The notes under the pieces were generated by a model. It ran no database searches, had not been told where the DNA came from, and saw only the letters and a list, made by a program, of their open reading frames with translations. From Isoetes taiwanensis (lineage: Eukaryota > Streptophyta > Lycopodiopsida > Isoetales > Isoetaceae), in NCBI GenBank assembly GCA_021234155.1, contig JAJEKV010000028.1, forward strand, positions 5,246,451 through 5,310,450: a stretch of 64,000 nucleotides of DNA. The letters are read 5' to 3'. A program made the translations under genes and the position numbers. Of the stretch, positions 23,751-35,326 are shown one piece after another (positions within the stretch are counted from its first letter, which is position 1; every line of letters starts with the position of its first letter).

Positions 23751-26426
23751 GTGTAGATTTACATTAATTAGTAATTCTAAGTATTATATTTAATTTTGCA
23801 GTACTTTCAAAATATGATTCTTAAATCTAATTATAGATGTATATTATGTACATTAACTTGTTTCTGATTGCATGATGTAGTTTAGATTGCGATCTTATTT
23901 GGTTTCTTACTATTATATGTATCATAGTTTTTGGTTGGCCACTATATTTTTGCAATGGATACTTTGTGCTATACCAGTTAGGATCCATAGGGCATGCACA
24001 TATTGTGTCTGAAAGAGGATATATGATTACTTGAAGTATTTATTATGCATGCTTTATGTTTTTCTGGGATCACGAGGAGTTCTAGTGAAATTGAATTGAA
24101 TTGAATTGAATGGGAGCAAGCAAGGAGTCTTCTACTTACCCTATGCCCTTTTTTTTAAGACATATATGAGGCATCATTGAGTAATTTTCATTCCTCAGAG
24201 CCCCAAAGTTCCTCACATTTAAATATCTCTCACTCAAATTCTCTCTGCCTTCCAAGATACACTCTAATTATCCGACCCACACTTCTTGTTACACCCTAAA
24301 TCCTTAGGTCTAACCATCAACCAAAAGGGGAAATCCTTCATGGAAATCTATATCCATCGGATCCAACCTTTCCAAGGTTGTATCTCATACCCCCATATCA
24401 ATTCCTCCTCACACTTGTTGTTACATCCTAAATCCATAGGGCTAACTAACACATCAAAAGGGTGGATAGAAATTGGATATTATCCAATGGGCCCCAATCC
24501 TTGCAAGGCGTTATCCCATACTCCATAGACCAAATCGATTCCTCCCCTTTCACGATATGCTTGTCCTCGAGCATATGTGGACATACCAAGCCACAAGGAC
24601 TTGAACCTTGACTCTGGTACCAAATATCACAACTAAGCCCTTTAGTGCTAACCATCACACCAAAAGGGCGGATCCTTCATAGAAATCACTATCTGTGTGC
24701 CCCAACCTTTTTAAGAAGAAGAAGAAGAAGAAGAGATTTTAACGTCACGCCACAAGGCAGCGTACCCCATAGACCATATCATTTCTGATTTTCCAAGAGA
24801 TTTACGATTTTACGATGTTCTATTTCATCATTCTCAAGCAAACTAACTTCTATTTTTATTTGGGTCTTGGCATTTAAGCAAGAACATATTATTTATTGCT
24901 TGAGAACAAGGGCATTTGACAACCATGCATTTTGGTGTAACAGGATGTCATTCATGAATATAATTTCTACTCTTCCTAATTCTGGTTAGCAACATTATTG
25001 TTTATGAGTCAATACATTGCTTCAATATATATGTTGTTTATGGGAGATGATGTTATTTTGGTTAAAACAAATAAAAAAAGCAAAAAGTCAGCTATAAAGA
25101 ACCACGACAATAAAATTTGATTTTCTTTGTTTCCATGGTTGGAAATCTGAAGGGGTAGCTTCCGACACAGAGTTCTACTCGGGGTCTCGAAACCATGGGC
25201 ATGGCTGTCGGTACAAACACTGATCTTGATGGCTATGGCTAAGAAAGGATTTTTCACGGCAATGGCAATAATGTTCATTCTAGAACTTGTCTCCGTGCAA
25301 TCCACAATGGCACCAAGCTCAGCAAAAACCTATACAGAGAAATAGAGCATGCTGCTTACGCCCTGCCATTTATGCGCTCTCTCCCTTTTACACCTAAAAA
25401 CATGGGTTTTTGTGGGCATAGCTCCTGATTCTACAATTTTCTTTCAAATTTTTGCTCCTCTTATCCTATAATTTGATAGCAATTGCTTGGTCACTAATAG
25501 CAAAAATGGCGGGATCGAAGACCCCCCAAATATCTGATAGTAATGTCTCAGCTGTTGAGCCTAAAAAATCGCATTCATTTTGCCCACTTTGCCGCCATAG
25601 GTTGCTTCTCGGCAAATTTTCCCTTCAACCCTTTGGCTTAATGGTTGAATCTAGTAGCAACACCACCACGAATAGTGGATTTCCCTTGGGCTAGACAGTC
25701 ACTCAATTTCTGCAACACTGTAATGAAACACTGCCGGGTATTGTCTATCTCTTCCTTCTGGAACCAATCCCGGGTAATGACAACCTGAAAAAGAACAATT
25801 CTTAAGCAATGACAATCTGAAAAGTGACAATTCTTAAGTCATTCAGAATTGTGATTTACCTGATCTTTGGTGCTGCAAACATCTCGAATAAATCTATTCA
25901 CATAATTTATGACATATACACCACAATCTTGGCTGTTATGTTGCTGGGGAGCATCCATCAGTATGCAAGGAGCATTGTGAAGTGATGATTACCTCTTGAA
26001 TAGGTCACTCACGAACCTGGAAATGTAATCTGAGTTCAATCCCTAAAATAAGAACCTAATTACCTATGCTGAAACCATAAATATGTGTAGACCTGAAATA
26101 ACTCACAAAGTTATGAAGCCTCGAACATTTGCATGCAGGGGATCATAAGAATCAAAGTGCAAAATGCACGGGCAGGGCTTGTTCAGCTTCTGGCATGCCA
26201 ATTGATCAACAACTAATATAAACAGGCTCCAATGGCCACTGCAGTTCGATAAAACTAATCACTTGACAATCAAAAATGAAGGGGATCTTTTAACTTGACA
26301 AGCAGATGTTACCTTGCATTAACAGGAATGTAGTAGTACTGAACATGCGATTGCGATTTGCTGCCCACCTTAAGTAGCGGACTCTCCACAACAATTGGAT
26401 ATGTCAATTGAAATTAAAGGTCCATC
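23750..26426. other. Gene-free repeat-rich stretch
   Basis: Contains an (ATTGA)n patch near 24090-24110, three related 50-60 bp phrases (from about 24290, 24420 and 24625, each with ..CTAACCATCA..CAAAAGGG) and an (AAG)n run at 24713-24735. The rest is AT-rich without a supported gene. Confidence 0.5.
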
Positions 26427-26965
26427 CACTACAAGAGAAATGGGTATTAGAGTCAGTTTTAGAGTCAGAGCTTAGTTATAAACTTAAATTGAAAAAAATG
26501 GAAAAAAACCCTTAAACTGACGTTACGACTGACACTACAACTGACTCTACGTTCTGTCGTTTAAATGACAGAATTAGCGTCAGAATTTAGCATCAGAAAT
26601 AGAGTCTGAATTTGCATCAGAATTAGAGTCTGAATTTGCATCAGAATTAGAGTCTAAATTTGTGTTAGAATTAGATGCATAATTAGAGTCAGAATTTGGG
26701 CCAGAATTAGAGTCAGAATTTGCGTCAGAATTAGAGTCAGAATTTGCGTCATAATTAGTGCAGAATTAGATGCATAATTAGAGTCAAAATTTGCGCCAGA
26801 ATTAATGTCAGAATTTGCGTGAGAATTAAGTGCAAAATTAGAGTCAGAAATTGCGTCAGAATTAGATGCAGAATTGGCGTCAGAATTAACATCAAAATTA
26901 AAGTCAAAATTGAGTCAGTTTTGTGTCAGACTTAGCGTCAAATCTAGCATCAAAATTTAGGGCAA
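26427..26965 (+). mobile_element. CACTA (En/Spm)-type terminus with subterminal repeats
   Basis: The stretch opens with CACTACAAGAGAAATGGG, close to the CACTACAAGAAA terminal inverted repeat of plant CACTA transposons. About 20 imperfect repeats of a 12-24 bp unit built from GAGTCAGAATTTGCGTCAGA follow, as expected for CACTA subterminal repeats that bind the transposase. The opposite inverted terminus was not found, so this is probably one end of a truncated element. Confidence 0.6.
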
Positions 26966-27795
26966 ACTTTGCGTCACAATAAATTAGATTGCCCAAAGGG
27001 GGCCAGGGATTTGAACCCTGATATTGCCTTAGCCTACCCAAGGAAAATTTAATCTCTATAAACAAATTAAATTGTAACCTTTCAGATATAGGAAGACAAA
27101 GACAAATTATGCTGATCAACAGAAGTAAACAGAGGTAAAACATAGTGTTGAACAAAAAGCTAAATGATCTAATTTATGCAAGCTATATAGACTGTAGATC
27201 TAAAATGGATAATTTGGTTCTCTGTAATAAGAGAGATCAGAACTATTTGTAAAGAGCTCAAAAGGCCAAGAGCGTTTGAGAGAAAACTTGGAGGAGATGG
27301 AAACTCAGAGGAGAAGAATTCATTATGGAGCTTGAGGTCCATGCCATTGCTTGAAGATGGAAAACAAAGGTGCCTCCTTTCCAAGTTAAAGGAAAGGTTA
27401 CTCAATCTCTTGGACAGGGGCATTAGCTGATGTGGACTGTGTCCAATATTTAATGCATCACACATACTGGATTTTCCAGTCCAATAACGTTTGTAGAGGG
27501 GATCTACATGCTGGGGAATCACATGCTCTCTTTGATTCGATGAAGGGACTGTGGCATAACATGCATTCACCTACTTGGAAAAGAAGGGAAAAAAGTTTCC
27601 ATTTTATTTGTTATACAAACATATGGAAAAACATTACCTTGGGATGAGGTTTTTTCTCACCTATCATTCTTCAACCAATGCATAGCCCTGCCTGTAACAC
27701 TATTTCTTGCCCTGCCTGTAACACTATTTCTTGCAAAAATAGTAATCTAAAACAAAAGTTATTTCTCACCTATCATCAAAGAACGAATTTGATGC
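26966..27795. other. No supported gene
   Basis: Includes a tRNA T-arm-like stretch on the minus strand near 27005-27025 (an AGGG/CCCT stem around TTCAAAT), but no full tRNA. A minus-strand open stretch at 27169-27570 is unrecognised. A direct duplication (CCCTGCCTGTAACACTATTTC) occurs at about 27687-27733. Confidence 0.4.
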
Positions 27796-28591
27796 TTAAT
27801 GTACCATGCTTGAATCATCCTTAGGAATCAAATTGTTAGTCTTCCACCAATGCAGAAGCCATGGAGCATGATGTGCCAATAGCACTGCACGCTTTTCTGA
27901 TTTGGGAAGAGCAGAAATTGCCTTGTGCGCTGCCGACAAAGGTATAATTTTCCACCAAAAATTTGTCATTGACTCCACCATAGCTACTCCGGCAAGCCTG
28001 TTTCAAGAATAAAGCTTCAAAAAAGGTCTATTTTTTTAGGAAAAAAGGCTTGAGAATGTACCTGTTAGGAATGTATTTCATGGATGTCCAAGCAGAATAT
28101 GATCCAATTCCGACAGACAAAATGTAAAATTTGTCCCTAAGATTCAGGTTGTCTGCCAAATCTTGTATATCGTAAGCTTTCGAAAGAAAAGTACGATGAG
28201 GAAAGGGTTCGCTTGCGCCATAGTCGGGCCGATCGTAGCCAATAAGACAAATATTTTGTTCATACAAAAAAGTTTGCAGAACAGAGAAATCTGACTAAAG
28301 TATAATATTTAGTACCTGGACTAACAAGACTGGTGTTAATCCAATGCTTAGTTTTGTGGAACAAGAATACTTACTAGCCAGAATAGACGTGCATCAAGAT
28401 CAAATGGCCATAGAACTCTGAATTACCTGAGAGAAAGAAAGAACGTCCCTCCCAGATCCACCATAGCCGTGAAGAAACAAGACCTCTCTCCTCCTTTCCA
28501 TAAAGCTTGTAACACTATTTCTCGCAAGGAATAGTAACCTGAAAAAAAGTTCTGAAAATATAATGGCAGAAATAGTATCATACAAAAACAA
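27796..28591 (-). pseudogene. Alpha/beta-hydrolase fragment (plant esterase/lipase-like)
   Basis: Three exon-like pieces lie in the right order on the minus strand. 28591-28400 carries the oxyanion HG region (VLFLHGYGGSGRDV). 28267-28040 carries ICLIGYDRPDYGASEPFPHR and LADNLNLRDKFYILSVGIG, ending in YIPNR. 27995-27796 carries HAPWLLHWWKTNNL. Plant homologues have GVSMGGY at the nucleophile elbow; here it reads SVGIGSYSAW, so the catalytic Ser position is Gly. The protein lacks most of the C-terminal half, including the catalytic His. A non-enzymatic remnant is most likely. Confidence 0.65.
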
Positions 28592-28887
28592 TAAAGCTCA
28601 TCTTAAGCCTTTGACACATCTTCAGACAGCTTGATCCGAGGTTGTCCATTCACTTCAACCAGCTTGTACACACAATCCAATGCAGGATGAGTATAACATG
28701 TGTGACCAGATGTATTCCAATTCCAAAGGTGTCAACTTCATTACCTTAATGATAAAAGAACACATCATCATAACTTTTATGTTTGCTTTTATGTTTGCAT
28801 GCACTACTATCTAGACGCTGCTACTGTCATTCAAGACAGATAATTCATAATTGCAACCATATTATGTTAATTCAGCGGAAATTGAGA

Positions 28888-30027
28888 TCAGAAAATTGAG
28901 AGCAGACCTCTCTGGTAGGACAGAACATCAATAAAAAAGGAGGGATCTATGCAATAAAAATAATGAAATCTTATCCTGCTGGGTTCTATACTGGAATCAA
29001 CCGGCTCCTCTTCGTCATCAGGCTCGGATTCTTCAGAAATAATATGATTGGGAGCCATGCTAGCAGATTCTCGCCGGGCCTTAGTCGGCTTCGGCTTCAA
29101 TGGTGCATCCGAACGATGTGGTGTCCTCCTTTTAACCTGGGGAGATTTCAGATTATCATCTGCAGCAACAACCTCGGCACTCCAATCGTCTGCGTCCACT
29201 TGGGCCTGCTCGACATTCCAATTAGGGCTGGGCGGCCAAATTTCCTCCTCGGTGACCCCATTGCCATGGCTCAGAGCAATTCGAGCCCGAATTTCCCTTA
29301 TTTGCTTCTCCTGGGATTCGAGCTCCTGTGCTTTCTTTCTCTGAACCTGCAAATTGATGAAGTCAGCTCGCCCTTCGGGTAGAAGCAATCCAATATCTAT
29401 CTGTTGATCCGCCAATACTGCTGCAGCTCGTCTAGTCCTTTGAAGTTTCCTGGTCAAGTTATGGGCATACTTGAAATCGGGATCACAAGATCGGCACCAC
29501 ACTATCTTCCCATAGTCCCTCTTCTTGGATTCACCCTTGCTCCACTTGTTTCCAGGAATCTGACCCCTTGGAGCATCGGGGAGCCTGAAATTCTCATAAA
29601 TCTGGTGTACCCTGAACCTATGATTTTCTAAATCAACCTTTCTGCTGTAACTCTTATCGCAGACGTCTACCTGGCACCTCCATCTGCAGGCCGACTGATC
29701 ATACTGGTAGTCGGGGGGCTCTTCCTGTGGGTGCTCCAAGAATTCTTCCCGAACAACCTCGCCATCCCCTTGAGCCCCATGAATATCCTCCTGCCAATGA
29801 GCCTCAAGAGAGGCTGGATTTTTATCTGCAGGGGGCTCGACCACTGTTGTCGGATCAGGCTTTTCCTTCTCCTTGGAAGGGGATTCCACCTCTGCATCTG
29901 ATCCAAACCCGGCTATATCTCTGAAACAGTCTGGTAACTTAAGGGAGTTTGCAGCCTCATCTGCGGGCCCCCAGTTCTCATTTATGGAGGTATTCAAGCT
30001 AACTTCCAGGTTAATAGATTCGTCCAT
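28888..30027 (-). CDS. C2H2 zinc-finger protein of unknown function
   Basis: About 380 residues from an ATG at 30025-30027. This start lies directly after a splice acceptor (TTGCCTGTCCTTGCAG), so an upstream non-coding exon is likely. The N-terminal half is acidic. Residues about 120-150 form one good C2H2 finger (C-x4-C-x12-H-x4-H, starting CQVDVCDKSYSR). A CRSC..H half-finger follows without a second His. Then come a coiled coil (LQVQRKKAQELESQEKQI) and a basic/acidic C-terminal tail with DDEEEPVD. This layout suits a nuclear DNA-binding protein. Its upstream side holds the palindrome array at 30.25-31.79 kb, a possible target. I do not recognise the family. Confidence 0.65.
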   Translation of the reverse strand: MDESINLEVSLNTSINENWGPADEAANSLKLPDCFRDIAGFGSDAEVESPSKEKEKPDPTTVVEPPADKNPASLEAHWQEDIHGAQGDGEVVREEFLEHPQEEPPDYQYDQSACRWRCQVDVCDKSYSRKVDLENHRFRVHQIYENFRLPDAPRGQIPGNKWSKGESKKRDYGKIVWCRSCDPDFKYAHNLTRKLQRTRRAAAVLADQQIDIGLLLPEGRADFINLQVQRKKAQELESQEKQIREIRARIALSHGNGVTEEEIWPPSPNWNVEQAQVDADDWSAEVVAADDNLKSPQVKRRTPHRSDAPLKPKPTKARRESASMAPNHIISEESEPDDEEEPVDSSIEPSRIRFHYFYCIDPSFFIDVLSYQRGLLSIF

Positions 30028-30121
30028 CTGCAAGGACAGGCAAGAATACGTTAAAAAACAAAGCAAAGGTTAAAAAATAGTAAACCGAGGTCGACCGAGG
30101 TCTATTCAATCGATTTTTTAC
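30028..30121 (-). other. Predicted 5'-UTR intron of the zinc-finger gene
   Basis: On the minus strand GTAAAAAATCG starts at 30121 and a pyrimidine-rich CTTGCCTGTCCTTGCAG ends at 30028, one base before the ATG. The length (94 bp) is normal for plants. The upstream exon contains one copy of the palindromic repeat. Confidence 0.6.
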
Positions 30122-30248
30122 CTTAAACAAGTCAAAGTAACTCTGGCGCCTTCGTATCGAGACACAGCGGCTACAGCGCCACTTGAATCGGGCCCTCTCC
30201 TCTCAGAAAATGGGGCAGAGGTCGGGTGTAGAGCAATCCGAAAATTGC

Positions 30249-31786
30249 ACTCCGGAAGAGTGGGAATTCCCTCCTCCGGAATCACTTGTCTACGTGGCAC
30301 CACATTATTGGCAACGTACGGCGTAATAATTCAGTCGTCAGCCTTAAATTTGAAAGGCCCGCTTCGATGCTACCACGTGGACGGCACGTAATTGCAAGGA
30401 CGTGATTCCGGAGGGCGGGATAACTGACGGTCGCGATTTGACGGCCACGTCAGCCACGGACCTGGGATCTCGGAGGGCAGGATCACTCGCGAACACCGTG
30501 GCGAACACCTTGGCGAACAGCGTGGCGAACACCTTGGCGAACAGTGTGCCACATCGGGGAGGTCAGCCCCGAGCATGGGATCCCGGAGGGCGGCATCACT
30601 CATGAACACCTTGGCACATGACATGGCGTGACGGCCAGGTCAGCCCCGGACCTGGGATCCCGGAGGGCGGGATCACCCAATTACAGCGTGCAGAGTAGCC
30701 CTTAAGCTCGAAATATCGCCAAAAGGCTATTTTTTTGGACATTTGCATTTTTTCTCACTATTGTTGAGTAGGATCAATTATGAGTGGTGCCAATAAAATA
30801 TCGCCACCTTGTCTACAAAATTTTCTCCCTCTACTCATAAGTTAGCCTATGTCACTAAATGATGGATTCTTGGATTCGCCCCCATGTGAATTTTATTCTT
30901 GGTAATTATTCTAAAATCGCCTCTTAACCCCCTAAAATCATGTAAAATTAATACGAATTTTGGTGAGTTTTTTGAATTGTCGTTTTCATTGTTGACACTA
31001 ATCAGCTTGGCCTTTCTCTTGTATAGACACATATGCCAATGTTTGGCAACATATATATTCATTATGTGAGCATTACGCTTACAACTGTATACGGACATAA
31101 CAAATATATATTGTAGACCCAAATTTTACTTGAGAAAAAAGTATATATTCCATCGCTTGATGGGTGAAAGATTCGCCAAGGTTGCTACAACTCAAATTGA
31201 AACCCGAAACAAAATCGCAAACATAACTAATCGAAAAAAGCTAAGATTCGCCTCACATTCTAAATTACACCTATGAAAATTTGGGCTTAAGGGCTACCCT
31301 GACAGCGTGGCGGACATCGTGGCATATCGGGCAGGTCAGCCACGGACGTGTGATCCCGGAGATGGGGATCAACCTGGGGGATAACGGCGTCGCCGGTGGT
31401 GTGATCCCGGAGGAGGGGATCACAACCGTTCCGTTGACCGTGATTCCGGAGACGGGGATCACCAGCGTTCGTGGCGGATAACGGGGGGTCGTGGGGGGCG
31501 TGATCCCGGAGGATGGGATCATGGCCCTGCCATGGATGTGATCCCGGAGGTGGGGATCACCACGGCCGATATCGGGAGAGGATATCGACCAGCCCTCGTG
31601 ATCCCGGAGGAGGGGATCACCGAGCGTGATCCCGGAGGAGGGGATCTCTGTGGACGGCGGAGATTCGACGGGGTTTCGGACGGCCCGGATCGACCTGACA
31701 GGTACCTGCATGTGTCAGTACCGAAAAACGGGGGTCCCCGAACGGATCCCGTCGAGAATGCCTGGGGATTTCGGAGGACGGGATCT
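30249..31786. repeat. Array of about 12 imperfect palindromes (GATCCCGGAGG..GGGATC)
   Basis: Consensus is GTGATCCC, seven bases (usually GGAGGAG), GGGATCAC. Copies start near 30265 (reverse orientation), 30402, 30464, 30577, 30654, 31350, 31401, 31440, 31500, 31538, 31598, 31626 and 31764. Arms vary while often keeping pairing; 31567-31587 has CGATATC/GATATCG arms around a similar GGGAGAG-type centre. The first four plus-strand copies sit in longer units containing GACGGCCACGTCAGCC. Between them a GTGGCGAACACCTTGGCGAA unit is tandemly repeated (30497-30545). The array is GC-rich, unlike the AT-rich surroundings, and was split by a hAT MITE. Confidence 0.85.
30691..31301. mobile_element. hAT-superfamily MITE, 611 bp, with perfect 8-bp TSD
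   Basis: The terminal inverted repeats read CAGAGTAGCCCTTAAG and CAGGGTAGCCCTTAAG (CAGRG start typical of hAT). They are flanked by identical 8-bp copies ACAGCGTG at 30683-30690 and 31302-31309. The inside is AT-rich without a transposase, so it is non-autonomous. It inserted into the palindrome array, which was continuous before. Confidence 0.92.
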
Positions 31787-31813
31787 CTAGCTCCGGGATC
31801 CCCGAAACCAGGG

Positions 31814-31822
31814 TATTTATAT
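31814..31822 (+). promoter_or_regulatory. TATA-like box downstream of the palindrome array
   Basis: TATTTATAT follows the last palindrome by about 30 bases and precedes a plus-strand region with no long ORF. It could drive a non-coding or multi-exon transcript divergent from the zinc-finger gene. Confidence 0.4.
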
Positions 31823-34440
31823 CTTGAGCCATTTGGACATTCTTGTGAAGCAAAAATAGAGCGTGCAAAAGGCATCTTTTCTCCTTTTCCAGGAGCAAGG
31901 CATACTGTTCAAATCTAGGGCAGGACAGGGATGGTCTGATTTGCGGCCAGCGCTGCATGTTGGTCCTTCTTGTTCTCTTCGAATTACCAGATATAATAGG
32001 AGACCCGTAACTGGATTCTGCTCTGTTTTAATCCTGGAGCAAAGGACTACGGCAAACAGCGGATATGGGAGAGCATAGGACTGCAGAGCGTATCACACGG
32101 GTAACCGTTTCCATCAACAAGCTTCTGTCTTTATTTTGCAAGTGTTTGTCTGTGACAGAGCGTTTTTGCTGAATGACGTTGCAGGCTATCATATATTCTA
32201 CTCTAATTTGAAGGGACTAAGCAATCCTCTACAACAAGCTTGTGAGATCCAGAAACTGTTTAAGAATCTTTCATTGAGTTTAGGAGTAGTTATCTCTTGC
32301 CGTAGATCTATACAGAGAAGCACGAATCGGAGAAGCAGCAATGGCTCCTTGAGGCAACACCTGGATAAGTACAGAATTCTATTATTATTTTATGTATGAG
32401 AATTTATGTTTGTGAATCTTCCTTCATGCATCATCTAGGATTAAGATGATGTGGTGTATTGACCAAAAAGAGTTGCAGGCTTTGGTAAATGCATTGCTGG
32501 TCATATTTCAACAGACCATTAGCTTAGATCTATATGTAGCATTATAACAGGGGGTTTTTTTTGTGTTTTTGTACTGTTTTCTCTAAGGTTTTCATATGAT
32601 TTGGTGGCCGTATTCATCCAGGTGTATAAATAGTATTTCTAGAGTGCACCCTTTTGTTAGCCGTTGATTTTAGAAAAGGGGGCAAATCCTGTGGTGAATA
32701 TCCTCCCATTAGTTTTAGGGTTTTTTTAGGGTTGTGTGGAGTAGGGTCTGGTCTGGTTTTTTTTAGGGTTGCTAGGTCGAAGCAGGAATCTACTGCAGAA
32801 TCCTAGGCTAAAATCCTATTATCTTATCTATCTACTAGCCTATGCTTTTGTTAATTCTCGCCATGGCTTTAGGGATACTTTAGGGCAGGTCTCGGGGAGG
32901 GGAAGGGGGAGGCAGGTCCCGAACAAAGCTAGATCAGGTTTATTTTAGGGTTAATTGAGCGTTCTGCAATCTGGCTTCCCATCAACGCCATGAGATGAAG
33001 GCCGAGTCTATCAATAGGATAATGGATCTCAGAAGCGGATTCCTGTTCCTCTGAAATTTTGGCTTCTACACACTGGACACTTGATATTTCATATGATTTC
33101 GTGCTCTTGGGTTTCTAGGCAGATACTCAGGCTCGGTGTCCAGTTACTCTGCTTTTGTTGCTGAGGTCATTTTTACATTTTTACTATCAGTGGTAAAGTA
33201 TGCATGAATGGCTTGCACGCCTTTGCCAATTGTGCAGAATGAGTTAACGCAGAGGAGGATCTCGTATCTGGATGGCTTTGCATATTCTTGTGCCCTCTTC
33301 CAAGTTATTATCTATAAAGTTCTATCTGAAAGACTCAGTGGTGTTTTCGCTTGAAATAGACTGTAATGGTAATGAGAACTCAAGGAGAGTCACCGAAGGT
33401 CATGATCTGTGGGCGTTCAGCATCAGGAAAGGGTACTCAATGCGAACTTAAGAAAAAGGTATTTTACTTTCTCAATCCATGATTTATATTTCTTTGGACA
33501 TTTTAGGTTTATTGACAATCTGTTTGGAGAAACTCCCAGTAAAATTTGTTACATATTTCAGTGGGTAACCTGTTGCATGCTGAAGTGGCTGCAGGAACAG
33601 AATATAGAGAGGAGGCTAAAGATTATATGGACCAGAGAAAACTAGTTTCCTAGCATAAGCAGATCATATTCACATGCTAAATCAATGAGAACAGCCTTTA
33701 GCAGTAGAACAGCAGCCAGTTCTACAACCTGTTCTACCTCATGTCAGATTGTTTTATTCTTAAGCAGGGAAGAAGTGCTTTAGAAGATGGGTTCAAGCAC
33801 AAGCTGGGCGTCACCTACACAAATTGCATTAGAATTTGTTCATGTAGTTATTTTTCCTTGTCTGCAAAAACTATAAGCATAAGAGGACTCAAAAGATACT
33901 TGTGCTGTTGGGATTCTACCATTTGTACTGTTGGGATTCTACCACTTGAGGTTTCTAAACCCCCCGAGATTTGCAGCCCAAATCAGACAGATTTTTCTCG
34001 AGGACATTTGATGAGTTAATGTCTTGAAATAATGTCTTGAAAATTCCTAGCAACATTTTTGAGAAACTTAAAGTGATTGAGTTAATGTCTTGAAAGTGTT
34101 CATTATCTTTGGTGTTGAATTTAAAACCTATACGATAGTGTATATGTCCGTCTTGTCATTGTTAGCATGTTTCTAATTCTTAGTTTTGTTGCTGCACTTG
34201 TTCTTTTCAGATTTGGTCTTGAACTAATGTTTTCTATTTTTTAAATGTGTTACCATTTGTCTATTATCTATCATGGTATTATGTCACACTTAATATTAGG
34301 ACTTCGAATGTAATGGCTTGTTTTTAGCTCTACTACCATTTTCTATTATGATTCATATGCACTAAGGAATCTCCATGCACAGATATTATATGCACAATAT
34401 TACATGCACTAACTCAACTCCATGCATGATATTACATGCA
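31823..34440. other. Possible transcribed but non-coding stretch
   Basis: No ORF above about 90 codons and none recognised. 32485-32670 (GTAAATGCATTGCTGG ... AGCCGTTGATTT) recurs in two separated pieces at about 34860-34920 and 35943-36075, so the sequence between those pieces looks inserted. Confidence 0.4.
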
Positions 34441-34454
34441 CCCCTACACCATTC

Positions 34455-34800
34455 TTAAGGCCCCGAAGGGGCCAAAATTTTTTTTAGTTAACACAAACCA
34501 TTAACACACAACTACACCATTGCATTTGACACATTTAAATTAAAATCCCCCTTAAACCCCCTTTGGTTTGGGTGCATATTCACACGGGGGGTTATGTAGG
34601 GCAGCGAGAGCCCCAAAAAATTTACAATACATGTACAAAATTAACACCATTAAGTATATTCTCTCAAACCTTATAGTATTTTGTAAACCTTAATATACAG
34701 TATACAAAAACTTGTACATGCATACCCCACAAACGAGGATCGCTATGTACGGTCCAGATCTTGGAATAAAGGGCAAATATGCCCATCCAACAAACACTCA
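34455..34800. repeat. Dispersed repeat with CCCCGAAGGGG, copy 1
   Basis: Begins with a GGCCCCGAAGGGGCC palindrome, then AAATCCCCCTTAAACCCCC, TTTGGTTTGGGTGCATATTC and a GGGGGGTTA phrase. Copy 2 lies at 35655-35940. Confidence 0.65.
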
Positions 34801-35326
34801 GAAAGAAACAGCATGCTCAGATGGCGAACAAACAGGATTGTGCTCGGATCTCCATTCTAGGGTAAATGCATTGCTGGCCATTTAACAGACCATTAGCAAA
34901 AATAGCATGATATTTCTTATGGTCACTTTGCAAAATGTCATTTTGCAGCATGAACATTCAACAGAGTGAACTATGGGCACAACAAGGAAAGCTGAAAACA
35001 TCAAGATTAATGATTTTCTTGTCTTATAGATTGGTCCAATTTTATTGTCTTAACCTCTTGTACATGAAGTTTTTTGGATTTTAAATATGAAATTGTGCCT
35101 TGCCCTTGCTAATAAAGTTGTTTGGATTTCAAATATGGAATACTATTACGAGTATCTTCGCAAGCTAAATATCAATTCACATGGTATTTCCTATTGCAAG
35201 CACATATGTTGGCAAAGATATGACTGCAATGATTTCAAAGATATGAGTGGGTTTGAGTCCCATGCCATAAGTATGCTATTGTTCTACTATTACATGCATA
35301 AAATGCATCTTTTGGCATTCTAGTTA

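Noticed and set aside
24585-24625. Primer-binding site of an LTR element
   Set aside because: On the minus strand TTTGGTACCAGAGTC resembles a plant initiator-tRNA primer site, but no LTRs or coding domains flank it.
27000-27030. tRNA gene on the minus strand
   Set aside because: Only a T-arm-like stem-loop and B-box-like GGTTCAAATCC are present. No acceptor pairing, D-arm or anticodon arm could be assembled.
29048-29344. Plus-strand ORFs over the zinc-finger gene
   Set aside because: They are shadows of the minus-strand coding frame, which has the recognisable C2H2 finger and splice-supported start.
30249-31786. CRISPR array
   Set aside because: The repeats are short imperfect palindromes with irregular spacing (24-100+ bp), variable arms and no cas genes, in a plant nuclear context.
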